Assembly (NCBI RefSeq): GCF_900143005.1
Contig: NZ_FRCS01000016.1
Location: forward strand, 62,001-126,000
From: Cryptosporangium aurantiacum
GTDB lineage: Bacteria > Actinomycetota > Actinomycetes > Mycobacteriales > Cryptosporangiaceae
DNA length: 64,000 bases
Direction: 5' to 3'
Part shown: in pieces, positions 19,009 to 27,081 of the stretch
How positions within the stretch are numbered: position 1 is the stretch's first letter
How the letters are laid out: every line of letters starts with the position of its first letter
Made by a program: the position numbers and the translations under genes
Notes under the pieces: model-generated
What the model was told of the DNA's origin: nothing
The model's input: the letters and a program-made list of their open reading frames with translations, nothing else
The model's database searches: none

Positions 19009-20549
19009 CGCAGGGCCTCCGCGACCCGATCCCGCAGGACCCGCTTCTCGACCTTGCCCGTGCGGTTCAGCGGCAGCTCGTCCACGATCTCCAGGTAGCG
19101 GGGCACCTTGTAGTTGGCCATCCGCCCCCGGCACCACTCGAGGAGGTCACCGGGGTCGGCCCCGGCGCGCGGCACCACGAACGCGTACCCGACTTCCCCG
19201 AGCCGCTCGTCCGGCGCCCCCACCACCGCCACCGCCGCGACTCCCTCGTGCCCGAGCAGCACGTTCTCGATCTCCGCCGGATAGGCGTTGAAGCCGCCGA
19301 CGATGAACATGTCCTTGATCCGGTCGGTGATCCGCAGGTTGCCCGCCGCGTCGAGCACGCCGATGTCGCCGGTCTTCAGCCAGCCGTCGGCGTCGATCGC
19401 CGCCGCGGTCGCGTCCGGGTCGCCGTAGTAGCCGCGCATCACCGCGAACCCCCGCGCGAGCACCTCGCCGGGCTCCCCGGCCTGCACGTCCTTCCCGTCC
19501 CGATCGACGATCCGCACCGCCATGCCCGGGATCGGTCGCCCGCTGGTGTTCGCGATGACCTCGATCGGATCGTCGTGCCGGCACGCGGTGACCGTGCCCG
19601 TCGTCTCGGTCAGCCCGTAGGCGGTGACCACCGACGCGAACCCCAGTTCGTCCCGCATCCGCCGGACCAGCTCCACCGGCACCGCGGCCGCCCCGGTCAC
19701 GGCCAGCCGCAGCGAGGACCGGTCGTAGCCGCTCAGGTCCGCGTTCAGCAGCGACTGGTACAGCGACGGCGGCCCCGGCAGCATCGTCACGCGCTCTTTC
19801 TCGACCAGGCTCATCACCGTGTTCACCGCGAACACCGGGCACGGCACGATCGTCGCGCCGCGCAACGCACACGCCAGCACCGCCGACTTCAGCCCCGCGC
19901 AGTGGAAGAACGGATAGACGACCAGGTACCGGTCCCCGTGGCGCAGCCCCACGGCGTCCGACCACGCCAGATACGTCCGTGTACTCGACCCGTGCGTCAG
20001 CAGCGCACCCTTGGGGCGCCCGGTGGTCCCCGACGTGAAGATCACGTCCGACGGGTCGTCCGCGGTCAGGGCCTCTTCCGCCGGCGTGTGGTCGACGCCC
20101 GCTCCGCGGGCCAGAAAGTCCCGCCACGAATCCGGCTTCCCCGACATGATGACGACGTCGAGCGAACCCAGAAGTTCGGGGTCGACAGACAGCGCCTGGA
20201 CATAGTCGGTGTCCAGAAAATCCGTGACCGTGAACAGCAGCTTCGCGCCGGCGGTGCGTAACGCCTGCGCGGCCTCCGCACCGGTGAAGCGGGTGTTGAC
20301 CGGCGCCAGGATCGCCCCGGCGGCGTAGACGCCCATCGACGCGACGATCCAGCCGGTGGAGTTCGGCGCCCAGAGGCCCACCCGGTCACCGGGGCGGACG
20401 CCGCTGCCGACCAGCGCGCGGGCAACCTCGGTCGCCCGGTCGGCGAGCTCGGCCCAGGTGGTGCGGCGGCCGTCCTCGACCACCGCGGTCTCGTCCGGCC
20501 ATCGGGCGGCCGCACGCCGGAGCGCAGCCGGAATCGTCTCGGGCTCCAT
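19005..20549 (-). CDS. Acyl-CoA synthetase, FadD3-like
   Basis: A 514-residue ANL-superfamily ligase. The P-loop FTSGTTGRPKGALL lies near residue 170, YGLTETTG near 325, TGDIG near 415, and the catalytic lysine in NRTGKVEKR is about residue 499. It activates a carboxylic acid to its CoA ester via an acyl-adenylate. Overall length and order resemble FadD3, which activates the steroid CD-ring acid HIP, but substrate identity is not shown by sequence. Start ATG has AGGAGGT upstream. AT-rich motif site 4 (20568-20584) lies at its promoter; amidohydrolase and NIPSNAP-like genes follow. Confidence 0.9.
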   Translation of the reverse strand: MEPETIPAALRRAAARWPDETAVVEDGRRTTWAELADRATEVARALVGSGVRPGDRVGLWAPNSTGWIVASMGVYAAGAILAPVNTRFTGAEAAQALRTAGAKLLFTVTDFLDTDYVQALSVDPELLGSLDVVIMSGKPDSWRDFLARGAGVDHTPAEEALTADDPSDVIFTSGTTGRPKGALLTHGSSTRTYLAWSDAVGLRHGDRYLVVYPFFHCAGLKSAVLACALRGATIVPCPVFAVNTVMSLVEKERVTMLPGPPSLYQSLLNADLSGYDRSSLRLAVTGAAAVPVELVRRMRDELGFASVVTAYGLTETTGTVTACRHDDPIEVIANTSGRPIPGMAVRIVDRDGKDVQAGEPGEVLARGFAVMRGYYGDPDATAAAIDADGWLKTGDIGVLDAAGNLRITDRIKDMFIVGGFNAYPAEIENVLLGHEGVAAVAVVGAPDERLGEVGYAFVVPRAGADPGDLLEWCRGRMANYKVPRYLEIVDELPLNRTGKVEKRVLRDRVAEALR

Positions 20550-20567
20550 GGCACCTCCTGTTGGCGC

Positions 20568-20584
20568 GTACTTTATACATTATC
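20568..20584. promoter_or_regulatory. AT-rich regulon motif, site 4 (ligase operon)
   Basis: GTACTTTATACATTATC lies 19 bp upstream of the ligase start. On the coding strand it reads GATAATGTATAAAGTAC, close to the consensus of the eight sites. It sits between the ligase start and the terminator of the neighbouring operon. Confidence 0.68.
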
Positions 20585-20612
20585 AGGGCACCACCGCACG
20601 GGGGCGGCCGCC

Positions 20613-20663
20613 GAAGCGGATTGCATTCGGAAGGGTCATAGGCCTTCCAATGCAATCCGCTTC
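20613..20663 (-). terminator. Long stem-loop terminator after the enoyl-CoA hydratase operon
   Basis: Arms at 20613-20634 and 20643-20663 pair over 21 bp with one bulged C (GAAGCGGATTGCATT, then GGAAGG against CCTTCC). It begins four bases after the hydratase stop on the minus strand. No T-run follows. Style resembles the 24-bp repeat at 16933. Confidence 0.7.
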
Positions 20664-20666
20664 CGG

Positions 20667-22265
20667 TCAGTCGCCCAGCGGTGCCCACTTCGCTTCGCGC
20701 TTTTCCGCCCAGGCGGCGGGGCCTTCGGTCTGGTCGGGGTGGCCCCAGACGCTCACCAGGTCTTTGGCCCCGGCGCGGCACGCCTCGGTGAGGCCGGTCT
20801 CCAGCGCACCCCACAGCGCGCGCTTCGTCGCGGCCATCGCGACCGGCGAGTTCCGCGCGATCAGCTCGCCGAGCTCCTGCGCGGCGTCCCGCAGTGCGTC
20901 GGGCTCGACCAGCTGGCTCACCATGCCGAGCTGGTACGCGCGCTCGGCCGACATCCGCTCGTGCCGCCCGGTCAGCGCCATCCGCATCACCGGCTCGAAC
21001 GGCATCTTGCGCAGCAGCCCGATCGCCTCGATCGCCACGACCTGGCCGATCGACACGTGCGGGTCGGTGAACTGGGCGTCGGTGGCCGCGATGACGACGT
21101 CGGCGTCCGCGACAAAATGGAAGCCGCCCCCGGCGCAGACACCGTTCACCGCCGCGATGACCGGCTTGGCGACACGCTGGTGCCAGGCGGTGAAATGGAC
21201 GTCGAAGTTCTCCATCGACTCCCGGTACCGCTCCATACCGACGCCGTCCGACGCGATCTCGGCGACGTCGACACCGGTCTGGAACGCGCGCCCCTCGCCG
21301 GTGTTGACGATCACCCGCACCGCCGGGTCCCGATCCAGCTCGAGCCACGCGACCGCGAGCTCGTCACGCATCTGGTTGGTCATCGCGTTCAGCCGGTCCG
21401 GCCGGTTGAACAGCAGCCACCCGACCGGACCGCGCCGCTCGACCCGCAACGTCTCGAACTCGGTGTAGGTAAAGGTGTCCGACGGCGCGGTCATAACAGT
21501 CCTCTCACTGACGGATCGATAACGCGGCTCGGTCGCCGCCGAGGCAGGCGTACGCGCGGGCGCGGCGGCGCGGAGTGCGGTGGTGCGGGGGGTCTCGAGC
21601 GCCGACCAGAGGGCTCGCTTCGCCGCGCGCAGGACCTCCGGCGGCCGGCTCGCGATCTGCTCGGCGAGCGACTGGGCGGCCCCGGCGAGCGTGTCGTCGG
21701 GCACGACCTGGCTGACAAACCCCAGCGCGTGCGCCCGGGCGGCGTCCAGGCGTTCGTGCCGCCCGGTCAGCCCGAGGCGCGCGACCGGCTCCACCGCGCC
21801 ACGGTGGGCCAGCCCGATCAGCTCGTACACGCTCGCCTGCCCGACCGACACGTGCGGGTCGAGGAACGTCGCCGACTCCGCGGCTAGCACCACGTCGGCG
21901 TCCGCCACGAAGTGCAACCCGCCGCCGGCACAGACCCCGTTGACCGCCGCGATCACCGGCGTGCCCACGTTGTTGTGCCAGGCGGTGAGCCGCAGCTCCG
22001 CGCGTTTGGTGCGCCGCGACTGCTCCCGCAGCGCACCGGGGTCCCGGGCGAGCTGCCGAACGTCCAAACCGGTCTGGAACGCCGATCCGCCCCCAGTGTT
22101 GACGATCACCCGGACCTCGGGGTCGGCGTCCAGCTCCGCCCAGGCAGCGGGCAGATCGTCGAGCATCCCGGCGTCCATCGCGTTCCCGACGTCCGGCCGG
22201 TCGAAGATCAACCATCCCACCGGGCCACGCCGCTCCACCCGGAGCCCACGGTAGGTCGCGCTCAT
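20667..22265 (-). CDS. Tandem enoyl-CoA hydratase fusion (two crotonase domains)
   Basis: A 532-residue reading frame with two complete crotonase folds. Domain 1 (about 1-255) and domain 2 (about 258-532) each have RVERRGPVGWL at the start, VIAAVNGVCAGGG at the oxyanion hole and VADADVV after it, so they are recent duplicates. Domain 1 ends in a frame-shifted-looking Ala/Pro stretch (RAAAPARTPASAATEP) where domain 2 has WAEKREAKW. An internal ATG at 21494 with GAGAGGA upstream could also start domain 2 alone (275 residues). Last gene of a five-gene operon; a duplicated start region precedes it. Confidence 0.85.
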   Translation of the reverse strand: MSATYRGLRVERRGPVGWLIFDRPDVGNAMDAGMLDDLPAAWAELDADPEVRVIVNTGGGSAFQTGLDVRQLARDPGALREQSRRTKRAELRLTAWHNNVGTPVIAAVNGVCAGGGLHFVADADVVLAAESATFLDPHVSVGQASVYELIGLAHRGAVEPVARLGLTGRHERLDAARAHALGFVSQVVPDDTLAGAAQSLAEQIASRPPEVLRAAKRALWSALETPRTTALRAAAPARTPASAATEPRYRSVSERTVMTAPSDTFTYTEFETLRVERRGPVGWLLFNRPDRLNAMTNQMRDELAVAWLELDRDPAVRVIVNTGEGRAFQTGVDVAEIASDGVGMERYRESMENFDVHFTAWHQRVAKPVIAAVNGVCAGGGFHFVADADVVIAATDAQFTDPHVSIGQVVAIEAIGLLRKMPFEPVMRMALTGRHERMSAERAYQLGMVSQLVEPDALRDAAQELGELIARNSPVAMAATKRALWGALETGLTEACRAGAKDLVSVWGHPDQTEGPAAWAEKREAKWAPLGD

Positions 22266-22324
22266 CCGTGCACCCTTCTCTTCGCGCGAGCGCTCATCCG
22301 TGCACCCTTCTCTTCGCGCGAGCG
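22261..22324. repeat. Perfect 32-bp tandem duplication at a gene junction
   Basis: CTCATCCGTGCACCCTTCTC begins both copies, at 22261 and 22293; the 32-bp unit is identical in both. The unit spans the ribosome-binding region and start codon of the hydratase fusion, so the duplication multiplied the translation initiation site. Confidence 0.92.
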
Positions 22325-22329
22325 CTCAT
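22262..22329 (-). other. Two identical 11-codon minicistrons coupled by ATGA overlaps
   Basis: The duplicated unit yields two short frames, 22294-22329 and 22262-22297, each encoding MSARAKRRVHG and stop. Each ATG overlaps the preceding stop as ATGA: the upstream hydratase stop, then minicistron 1, then minicistron 2, then the start of the hydratase fusion. Each carries its own AGAGAAGGG ribosome-binding site. Whether the peptides matter or only ribosome re-initiation does is unknown. Confidence 0.55.
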
Positions 22330-23138
22330 CGGCCGGTGAAATCGGGCGAACGCTTCTCGCGGAACGCGGCGAGGCCCTCGCGGAAGTCCTCGCTGCGCGA
22401 CGAGAGCTCCATGCCGAACGCCTCGTCCCGCAGGTGCGCCTCCAGCGACGCCGACCGTCCGGTGTGCAGCAGGGATTTCGCCAGCCCGAGCGCCACCGTC
22501 GGCCCCGCGGCCAACGCGATCGCGACCTTCTCGGCCTCCGCGTCCACGGCCTCGGACGACACCGCCCGGTCGACCAGCCCCCACTCGGCAGCCGTAACGC
22601 CGTCCACCCGCTCCCCCAGCAGCAACATCCGCCGCGCCCGCACCTCGCCGATGCGGCGGGGCAGCATCCAGGTGACGCCGCCGTCCGGGGTGAAGCCGCG
22701 CGCCGCGTACGGCGCCCAGAGCCGCGCGTCTTCGGCGACGACCGTGACGTCCGCGGCGAGCGCCAGCCCCAGACCGATGCCTGCGGCCCAGCCGCGGACG
22801 CCGCAGACGATCGGCACCTGCGTCTCCAGCAGCACCGGCACCAACCGGTGGGCCTGCCAGGGCAGCCGGCGCTGGATGCTGCCGACCCGCGGGCGGCCGT
22901 CGATACCGGCGTTACGCGCCACGATGTCCGCGCCGGAGCAGAAGTGGTCACCGGCGCCAGTGAGGAGGACGGCCCGCACCGACTCGTCGCTGCCCGCCGC
23001 CACGACAGCCTCGATCAACCCGGCGACCATGACGTCGTCCAGAGCATTACGTTTGTCCGGCCGGTCGAGCCGGAGCCGCAGGACGGCACCGTCCTGCACG
23101 ACCCCCAGCCTGTCGGTCCCCACGTCCCCGGTTCTCAC
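22326..23138 (-). CDS. Enoyl-CoA hydratase/isomerase family protein
   Basis: A 270-residue crotonase. LDRPDKRNALDDVM, the oxyanion-hole pair DHFCSGADI and CGVRGWAAGIGLGLALAADV, and the C-terminal FREKRSPDFTGR (a common hydratase ending) are all present. A likely catalytic acid region is FTPDGGVTWMLPR. GTG at 23138 gives a four-base overlap with the upstream dehydratase stop. Fourth gene of the operon that begins with the acyl-CoA dehydrogenase at 27040. Reaction within the family is undetermined. Confidence 0.9.
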   Translation of the reverse strand: MRTGDVGTDRLGVVQDGAVLRLRLDRPDKRNALDDVMVAGLIEAVVAAGSDESVRAVLLTGAGDHFCSGADIVARNAGIDGRPRVGSIQRRLPWQAHRLVPVLLETQVPIVCGVRGWAAGIGLGLALAADVTVVAEDARLWAPYAARGFTPDGGVTWMLPRRIGEVRARRMLLLGERVDGVTAAEWGLVDRAVSSEAVDAEAEKVAIALAAGPTVALGLAKSLLHTGRSASLEAHLRDEAFGMELSSRSEDFREGLAAFREKRSPDFTGR

Positions 23139-24385
23139 TGTGCGAACCGTTCGACGATCGCGGACATGGCGCTCTCCAGGTCCGTGCCGGGTGGGTCGGG
23201 CAGCCGGACCGGCCCGTACTCGCGGCTGGGCAGCAGGATCGTGGCCGAGCCGGTCGTCGTCTCGACGTTCCGCTGGCTCACGGTGCGCAGCGCGACGTCG
23301 ACCGCCGGGCGTCCGCCGTCGGCGAGGTAGTGCCGGGTCACTTCGCCGCGGACCCACTGGGTGTCGCCGACGTAGTTGAACGCCTCGAAGCGGCAGGCGA
23401 GCTTCCACAGCCAGGCATCGTCGCCCATCCAGTTCGTGCAGGCGTGGATCAGCCAGGTCTCGCGCATCCGGCCGTAGTCGAACGTGGTCGGGTTACCCGA
23501 CCGGCGGGCGAACTCCGGATCCCAGTGGACGCGCTGCATGACGTCCGGGACGTTGAGTTCGTCGCGGTGGTAGAAGCGCGGGATCCGGCGCCGGTTGGCG
23601 ACCGCGAGCTCCAGCGGACGGATCGCGTACAACCCCATGCCCATGCCGACGTGCCAGCAGACCATGTCGGTGACGGTCAGCGGGCCCTTCACCAGCGGGT
23701 CGAGCGGATCGCCGACGGCCACGTCCTCCCAGTACCGGGGTTCCGCACCGCGCCGCCGCCCGGCGACCACCTGCGCCTCGATGTCGTCGATCTCGGCGTC
23801 GGTATAGACGTAGGGCTCGATCTCGGCGTACTTCTTCTTCTCCCGGGCCTTTTGCCGCTCGGTGCGGATCATCAGCTTGTACTGCCCGGCCAGCAGGCGC
23901 CCGTCGGTCGTGCCGAACACCTGCCCGGTCCACTCGTGCACCGCGCGCCCGGCGAAGCCGCTGGTCTTGTCGTGGACGCCGACCAGCGCGTCGCGACGCC
24001 GGATCCGCGCGTACGGCTCGAGCGGCGCCCACCACTCGCGCGCGCTGCTGGCGTAGAACGCGTGGACGCCGCGCAGCGGGTCGCCCTTCATCAGCGCGCG
24101 GTGCTCGTCGGCGACGGCGCTCACCGTGTTCTCGCCGATCAGCGTGTCGCCCCCGACCAGCGGTGGCGGCGCGATCGGCCCGCCCCAGCGGGACTTCGCG
24201 CCGTGGTCGCGGTCGCTCCAGAGCGGGTTGTCGTCGCCGTAGGCCTGCGCGACGATGCGGAACGCGTCCACGCCCGGTTCGCGGTAGTGCGGCGGGGCGG
24301 GGTTGGGGACCGGGATGCCGATCCGGCGGCGCAGGCGCGCGATCGCCTCGTCGGTGATCCGGGGTTCGGTGCGGGTTTCGCTCAC
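23135..24385 (-). CDS. FAS1-like / MaoC double hot-dog acyl dehydratase
   Basis: A 416-residue protein with an N-terminal FAS1-like dehydratase (hot-dog) domain, including AQAYGDDNPLWSDRDHGAKS, and a C-terminal MaoC-like half with DMVCWHVGMGMG and VRGEVTRHYL. Such two-domain enzymes hydrate bulky 2-enoyl-CoAs; steroid catabolism uses related hydratases. A Lys/Arg-rich linker (RQKAREKKKY) lies near residue 195. GTG at 24385 overlaps the upstream stop by four bases. Neighbours are a dehydrogenase and hydratases, placing it at the hydration step. Confidence 0.82.
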   Translation of the reverse strand: MSETRTEPRITDEAIARLRRRIGIPVPNPAPPHYREPGVDAFRIVAQAYGDDNPLWSDRDHGAKSRWGGPIAPPPLVGGDTLIGENTVSAVADEHRALMKGDPLRGVHAFYASSAREWWAPLEPYARIRRRDALVGVHDKTSGFAGRAVHEWTGQVFGTTDGRLLAGQYKLMIRTERQKAREKKKYAEIEPYVYTDAEIDDIEAQVVAGRRRGAEPRYWEDVAVGDPLDPLVKGPLTVTDMVCWHVGMGMGLYAIRPLELAVANRRRIPRFYHRDELNVPDVMQRVHWDPEFARRSGNPTTFDYGRMRETWLIHACTNWMGDDAWLWKLACRFEAFNYVGDTQWVRGEVTRHYLADGGRPAVDVALRTVSQRNVETTTGSATILLPSREYGPVRLPDPPGTDLESAMSAIVERFAQ

Positions 24386-25749
24386 GGGTGAGTGCTCCTG
24401 TCGTTCCACGCGATCACCGGTCCCGCGACGTCGGTCATCCGGGCCAGCCAGCGTGCGTCGGTCCGCAGCGGGAGGACGGCCGGCGCGTCGCCGTAGACGG
24501 CGCCCCGGAGGCGGGCGGCATGCGGTTCCGCGTCCGGCGCCGGGCCGTCGTCCGTCCAGACTTCGACCGGCACCGGCAACCCGAGCGACGCGGCAAGCTC
24601 CAACAGTTCCCCGACCCGCCCAGCCGCGGGGTCGTCGAGGACGGCGAGGACCGGGCGGGCCGGGCTCGGGATGCGCGCAACCAGCGCCGCCGCGACCGCG
24701 AACCCGGGCGGAACACGGTGGCCCGGCACGATCACGGTGTCGAGCAGCGTGGTGCCGACCGTCCGTGCCACCCAGAACCCGGCGGTCCCCGGGTCGGCGG
24801 CCACCAGCCCGCCGCGGGCGGCGATCTCGCCGTACGTCATCGTCACGCGGGACGGGGGCAGCGGTCCGGTCCGGACCGTCCACCCGCTCTGCGTGGCCTC
24901 GGCCAGGCGGTGCCGCAGCGGCGGCATCGGCGGGAGCCCGGCGGCCCGGCGCCACTCGTGCGCCAGCGCGCCCAGCCTGTCCGGCGCGAGCGTCAGCGAC
25001 GGCGCGAGCTGCCAGCGCTCGGCCGGCGATTCGTCCGGATCTAGCCCGACCGCGACGATCAGGTCGGCGTCGGCCAGCCCGGCGAGCCGGAAGTCGTCGC
25101 GCTGCAGGCCGATGGTCGCCCAGTGATGCGGGCTCTGCCACGGGAAAATGCCCTTGGCGCCCCAGGTGTTGAGCACCCCGACCTGCCCCGCGGTGGCGAA
25201 CGCGTGCAGCGCGGGCACCGCACCGGCCGTGATCACACCCGGGCCGGCGAGGACGACCGGCCGCTGCGCCGCGGCCAGCCGGGCGAGGTGGTCTTCCGGC
25301 GGAGCGGTCGGCGGGGCTTCGGCCGGGCCGGGGTCCCGCAGCTCCCCCGCCGGTCCCGCGAGGTCCAGGTCGACGCGGATCGCGAGGTACCGGCCCGCGG
25401 CGGCGGCGTCCACTCCGAGCGCGACGAGGTCCGGAACGCGCTCGGGCTCGTCGAGCAGCACCACCCAGCCCTCGGGCGGACACGCTGGGGGCACCTCCGC
25501 CGCGGCCGGCCCGCCCGCCGGTGCGCCGATCGTCAGCACTCCGTCCACCCACGACGCGGCGAGCTCCCGGTGCACCCGCCGGTGGGCGGCGACCAGCACG
25601 GGGGCGAGCGCCGCCGGTGCCCGCGCGGTCACCGGCAGGCCGCGGTCGGCGTCTCCGTAGACGGCCCGAACCCCGGCCTGCCGCAACACCCGCCACAACC
25701 GCCCGGCCACCGTCTCAGCGGCGACCGGGGGCGACGCCGTCTCAGCCAC
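24382..25749 (-). CDS. Degenerate thiamine-diphosphate-enzyme-like protein
   Basis: A 455-residue protein whose central domain (ARLAAAQRPVVLAGPGVI, then ADLIVAVGLDPDES) matches the TPP-enzyme middle domain of acetolactate-synthase-like proteins. The catalytic Glu of the PYR domain (normally RHE) is not seen, and the cofactor-binding GDG is replaced by VLAVLDDPAAG. It probably cannot bind ThDP normally and may be a structural or regulatory partner, perhaps for the intact ThDP protein at 46894. It overlaps the dehydrogenase stop by 8 bp and the dehydratase start by 4 bp, so it is a genuine operon member. Confidence 0.62.
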   Translation of the reverse strand: MAETASPPVAAETVAGRLWRVLRQAGVRAVYGDADRGLPVTARAPAALAPVLVAAHRRVHRELAASWVDGVLTIGAPAGGPAAAEVPPACPPEGWVVLLDEPERVPDLVALGVDAAAAGRYLAIRVDLDLAGPAGELRDPGPAEAPPTAPPEDHLARLAAAQRPVVLAGPGVITAGAVPALHAFATAGQVGVLNTWGAKGIFPWQSPHHWATIGLQRDDFRLAGLADADLIVAVGLDPDESPAERWQLAPSLTLAPDRLGALAHEWRRAAGLPPMPPLRHRLAEATQSGWTVRTGPLPPSRVTMTYGEIAARGGLVAADPGTAGFWVARTVGTTLLDTVIVPGHRVPPGFAVAAALVARIPSPARPVLAVLDDPAAGRVGELLELAASLGLPVPVEVWTDDGPAPDAEPHAARLRGAVYGDAPAVLPLRTDARWLARMTDVAGPVIAWNDRSTHP

Positions 25750-27040
25750 GGGGCACCTCGCGCCAGGGCTTCCCCTCCCAGGGGTCGGGCTCGCGCGGCA
25801 GCCCGAGAACCCGCTCCGCGATGATGTTCTTGTTCACCTCGGTGGTGCCGCCCTCGATCGTGTTGGCCCGGCTGCGCAGCGCACCCCGGACCTCGGCGGG
25901 CATGCCGTCCGGATAGGCCTCGACCGCGTCGTCCCAGGCGTCCGCCGCGGCCGGCCACGTCGTCCGCGACGGCCCGAGCAGCGCCGCCGCACGGGCCTGG
26001 ATGCGCTGGTTGAGGTCCGATCCGTGCACCTTGCCGATCGAACTCTCCGGTCCGGGCGCACGACCGGCCTTCACGGTGGCTCGCACCCGCTGGTTGGTCC
26101 GGGAGCGCAGCTGCTCCTCGGCCCAGAGGCGGGTGATCTCGGCGCGCACCAGCGGGTCGTCCCAGCCGGTGCCGGGAACCGCGGCGGCGCGCTCCTTGGC
26201 CAGGCGTACCAGCCGCCCGGCGCCCGCGCCGCCGATCCGGTCGACGCCGCCCGACCCGGATCCGGACACCATCTGCCGCTCGCCGGAGAGCGTCGCCCGG
26301 GCGACCCGCCAGCCGTCGTTCACCGTGCCGACCCGCTGTGCGTCCGGGACCACCGCGCCGTCGAGGAAGACCTCGTTGAAGTCGATCTCACCGCCGATGT
26401 GCCGCAGCGGCCGGATCTCGACGCCCGGCTGGTCGAGCGCGATCAGGAAGTACGTGATCCCGGCGCGTTTCGGCGCGTCCGGGTCGGTGCGGGCGAGCAG
26501 GACCGCGTAGTCGGCGAGGTGCGCCCAGGTCGTCCAGACCTTCTGGCCGGTGATGAGCCAGCGGTCGCCGTCGCGTTCGGCGCGGGTCGAGAGCGACGCG
26601 AGATCGCTGCCCGCGCCCGGCTCGCTGAACAGCTGGCACCACACCTCGTCGTTGCGGACGATCGGCGGGAGGTAGCGCAGCCGCTGCTCTTCGGTGCCGT
26701 GTGCGAACAACGCCGGAGCGGCGAGGTTGAGGCCGAGCGGGTTGAGCCGGGGTAAGTGGTACGGACGTAACGCCCGGTCGACCGCGGCGGCCACCGCGGG
26801 CGCCCAGCCCAGTCCGCCGTACGGGACCGGCCAGGCAGGCACCGCGAGCCCGGAGCCGGCGAACGTCGGGTACCAGGCGCGGTATTCGGCGGTGGACCGG
26901 ACCTGCCGCACCGCACCCGCACCACCGCTCTCGGCGGCTCCGACCCAGGTCGGCGGGGTGTTCCGGCGTACCCAGTCCAGTGCGGCGGCGACGGCCTCGT
27001 CCGCAGTGCCTGCGGCCAGGAGTTCCGGCGGCGGAGTCAT
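25742..27040 (-). CDS. Acyl-CoA dehydrogenase, Glu-bearing subunit of a divergent pair
   Basis: A 432-residue flavoprotein. FAD-binding and substrate loops are CQLFSEPGAGSDLASL and WTTWAHLADY; the C-terminal catalytic-loop motif TIEGGTTEVNKNIIAERVLG keeps the acidic residue. Its divergent neighbour at 27082 is shorter and lacks this residue, which is the pattern of alpha2beta2 ChsE-type dehydrogenases. It heads a five-gene leftward operon (ThDP-like protein, dehydratase, hydratase, hydratase fusion). AT-rich motif site 5 lies in the 41-bp gap between the two dehydrogenase genes and could control both. Confidence 0.9.
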   Translation of the reverse strand: MTPPPELLAAGTADEAVAAALDWVRRNTPPTWVGAAESGGAGAVRQVRSTAEYRAWYPTFAGSGLAVPAWPVPYGGLGWAPAVAAAVDRALRPYHLPRLNPLGLNLAAPALFAHGTEEQRLRYLPPIVRNDEVWCQLFSEPGAGSDLASLSTRAERDGDRWLITGQKVWTTWAHLADYAVLLARTDPDAPKRAGITYFLIALDQPGVEIRPLRHIGGEIDFNEVFLDGAVVPDAQRVGTVNDGWRVARATLSGERQMVSGSGSGGVDRIGGAGAGRLVRLAKERAAAVPGTGWDDPLVRAEITRLWAEEQLRSRTNQRVRATVKAGRAPGPESSIGKVHGSDLNQRIQARAAALLGPSRTTWPAAADAWDDAVEAYPDGMPAEVRGALRSRANTIEGGTTEVNKNIIAERVLGLPREPDPWEGKPWREVPRG

Positions 27041-27064
27041 GAACCGGAGGGTAGTCGCATGTTA

Positions 27065-27081
27065 GATTTTATACAAAGTAC
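27065..27081. promoter_or_regulatory. AT-rich regulon motif, site 5 (divergent dehydrogenases)
   Basis: GATTTTATACAAAGTAC fills half of the 41-bp gap between two divergent acyl-CoA dehydrogenase genes. TATACA (27070-27075) is followed by six bases and ATG 27082, the spacing of a leaderless -10 element. A single element may therefore drive or repress both directions. Confidence 0.67.
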
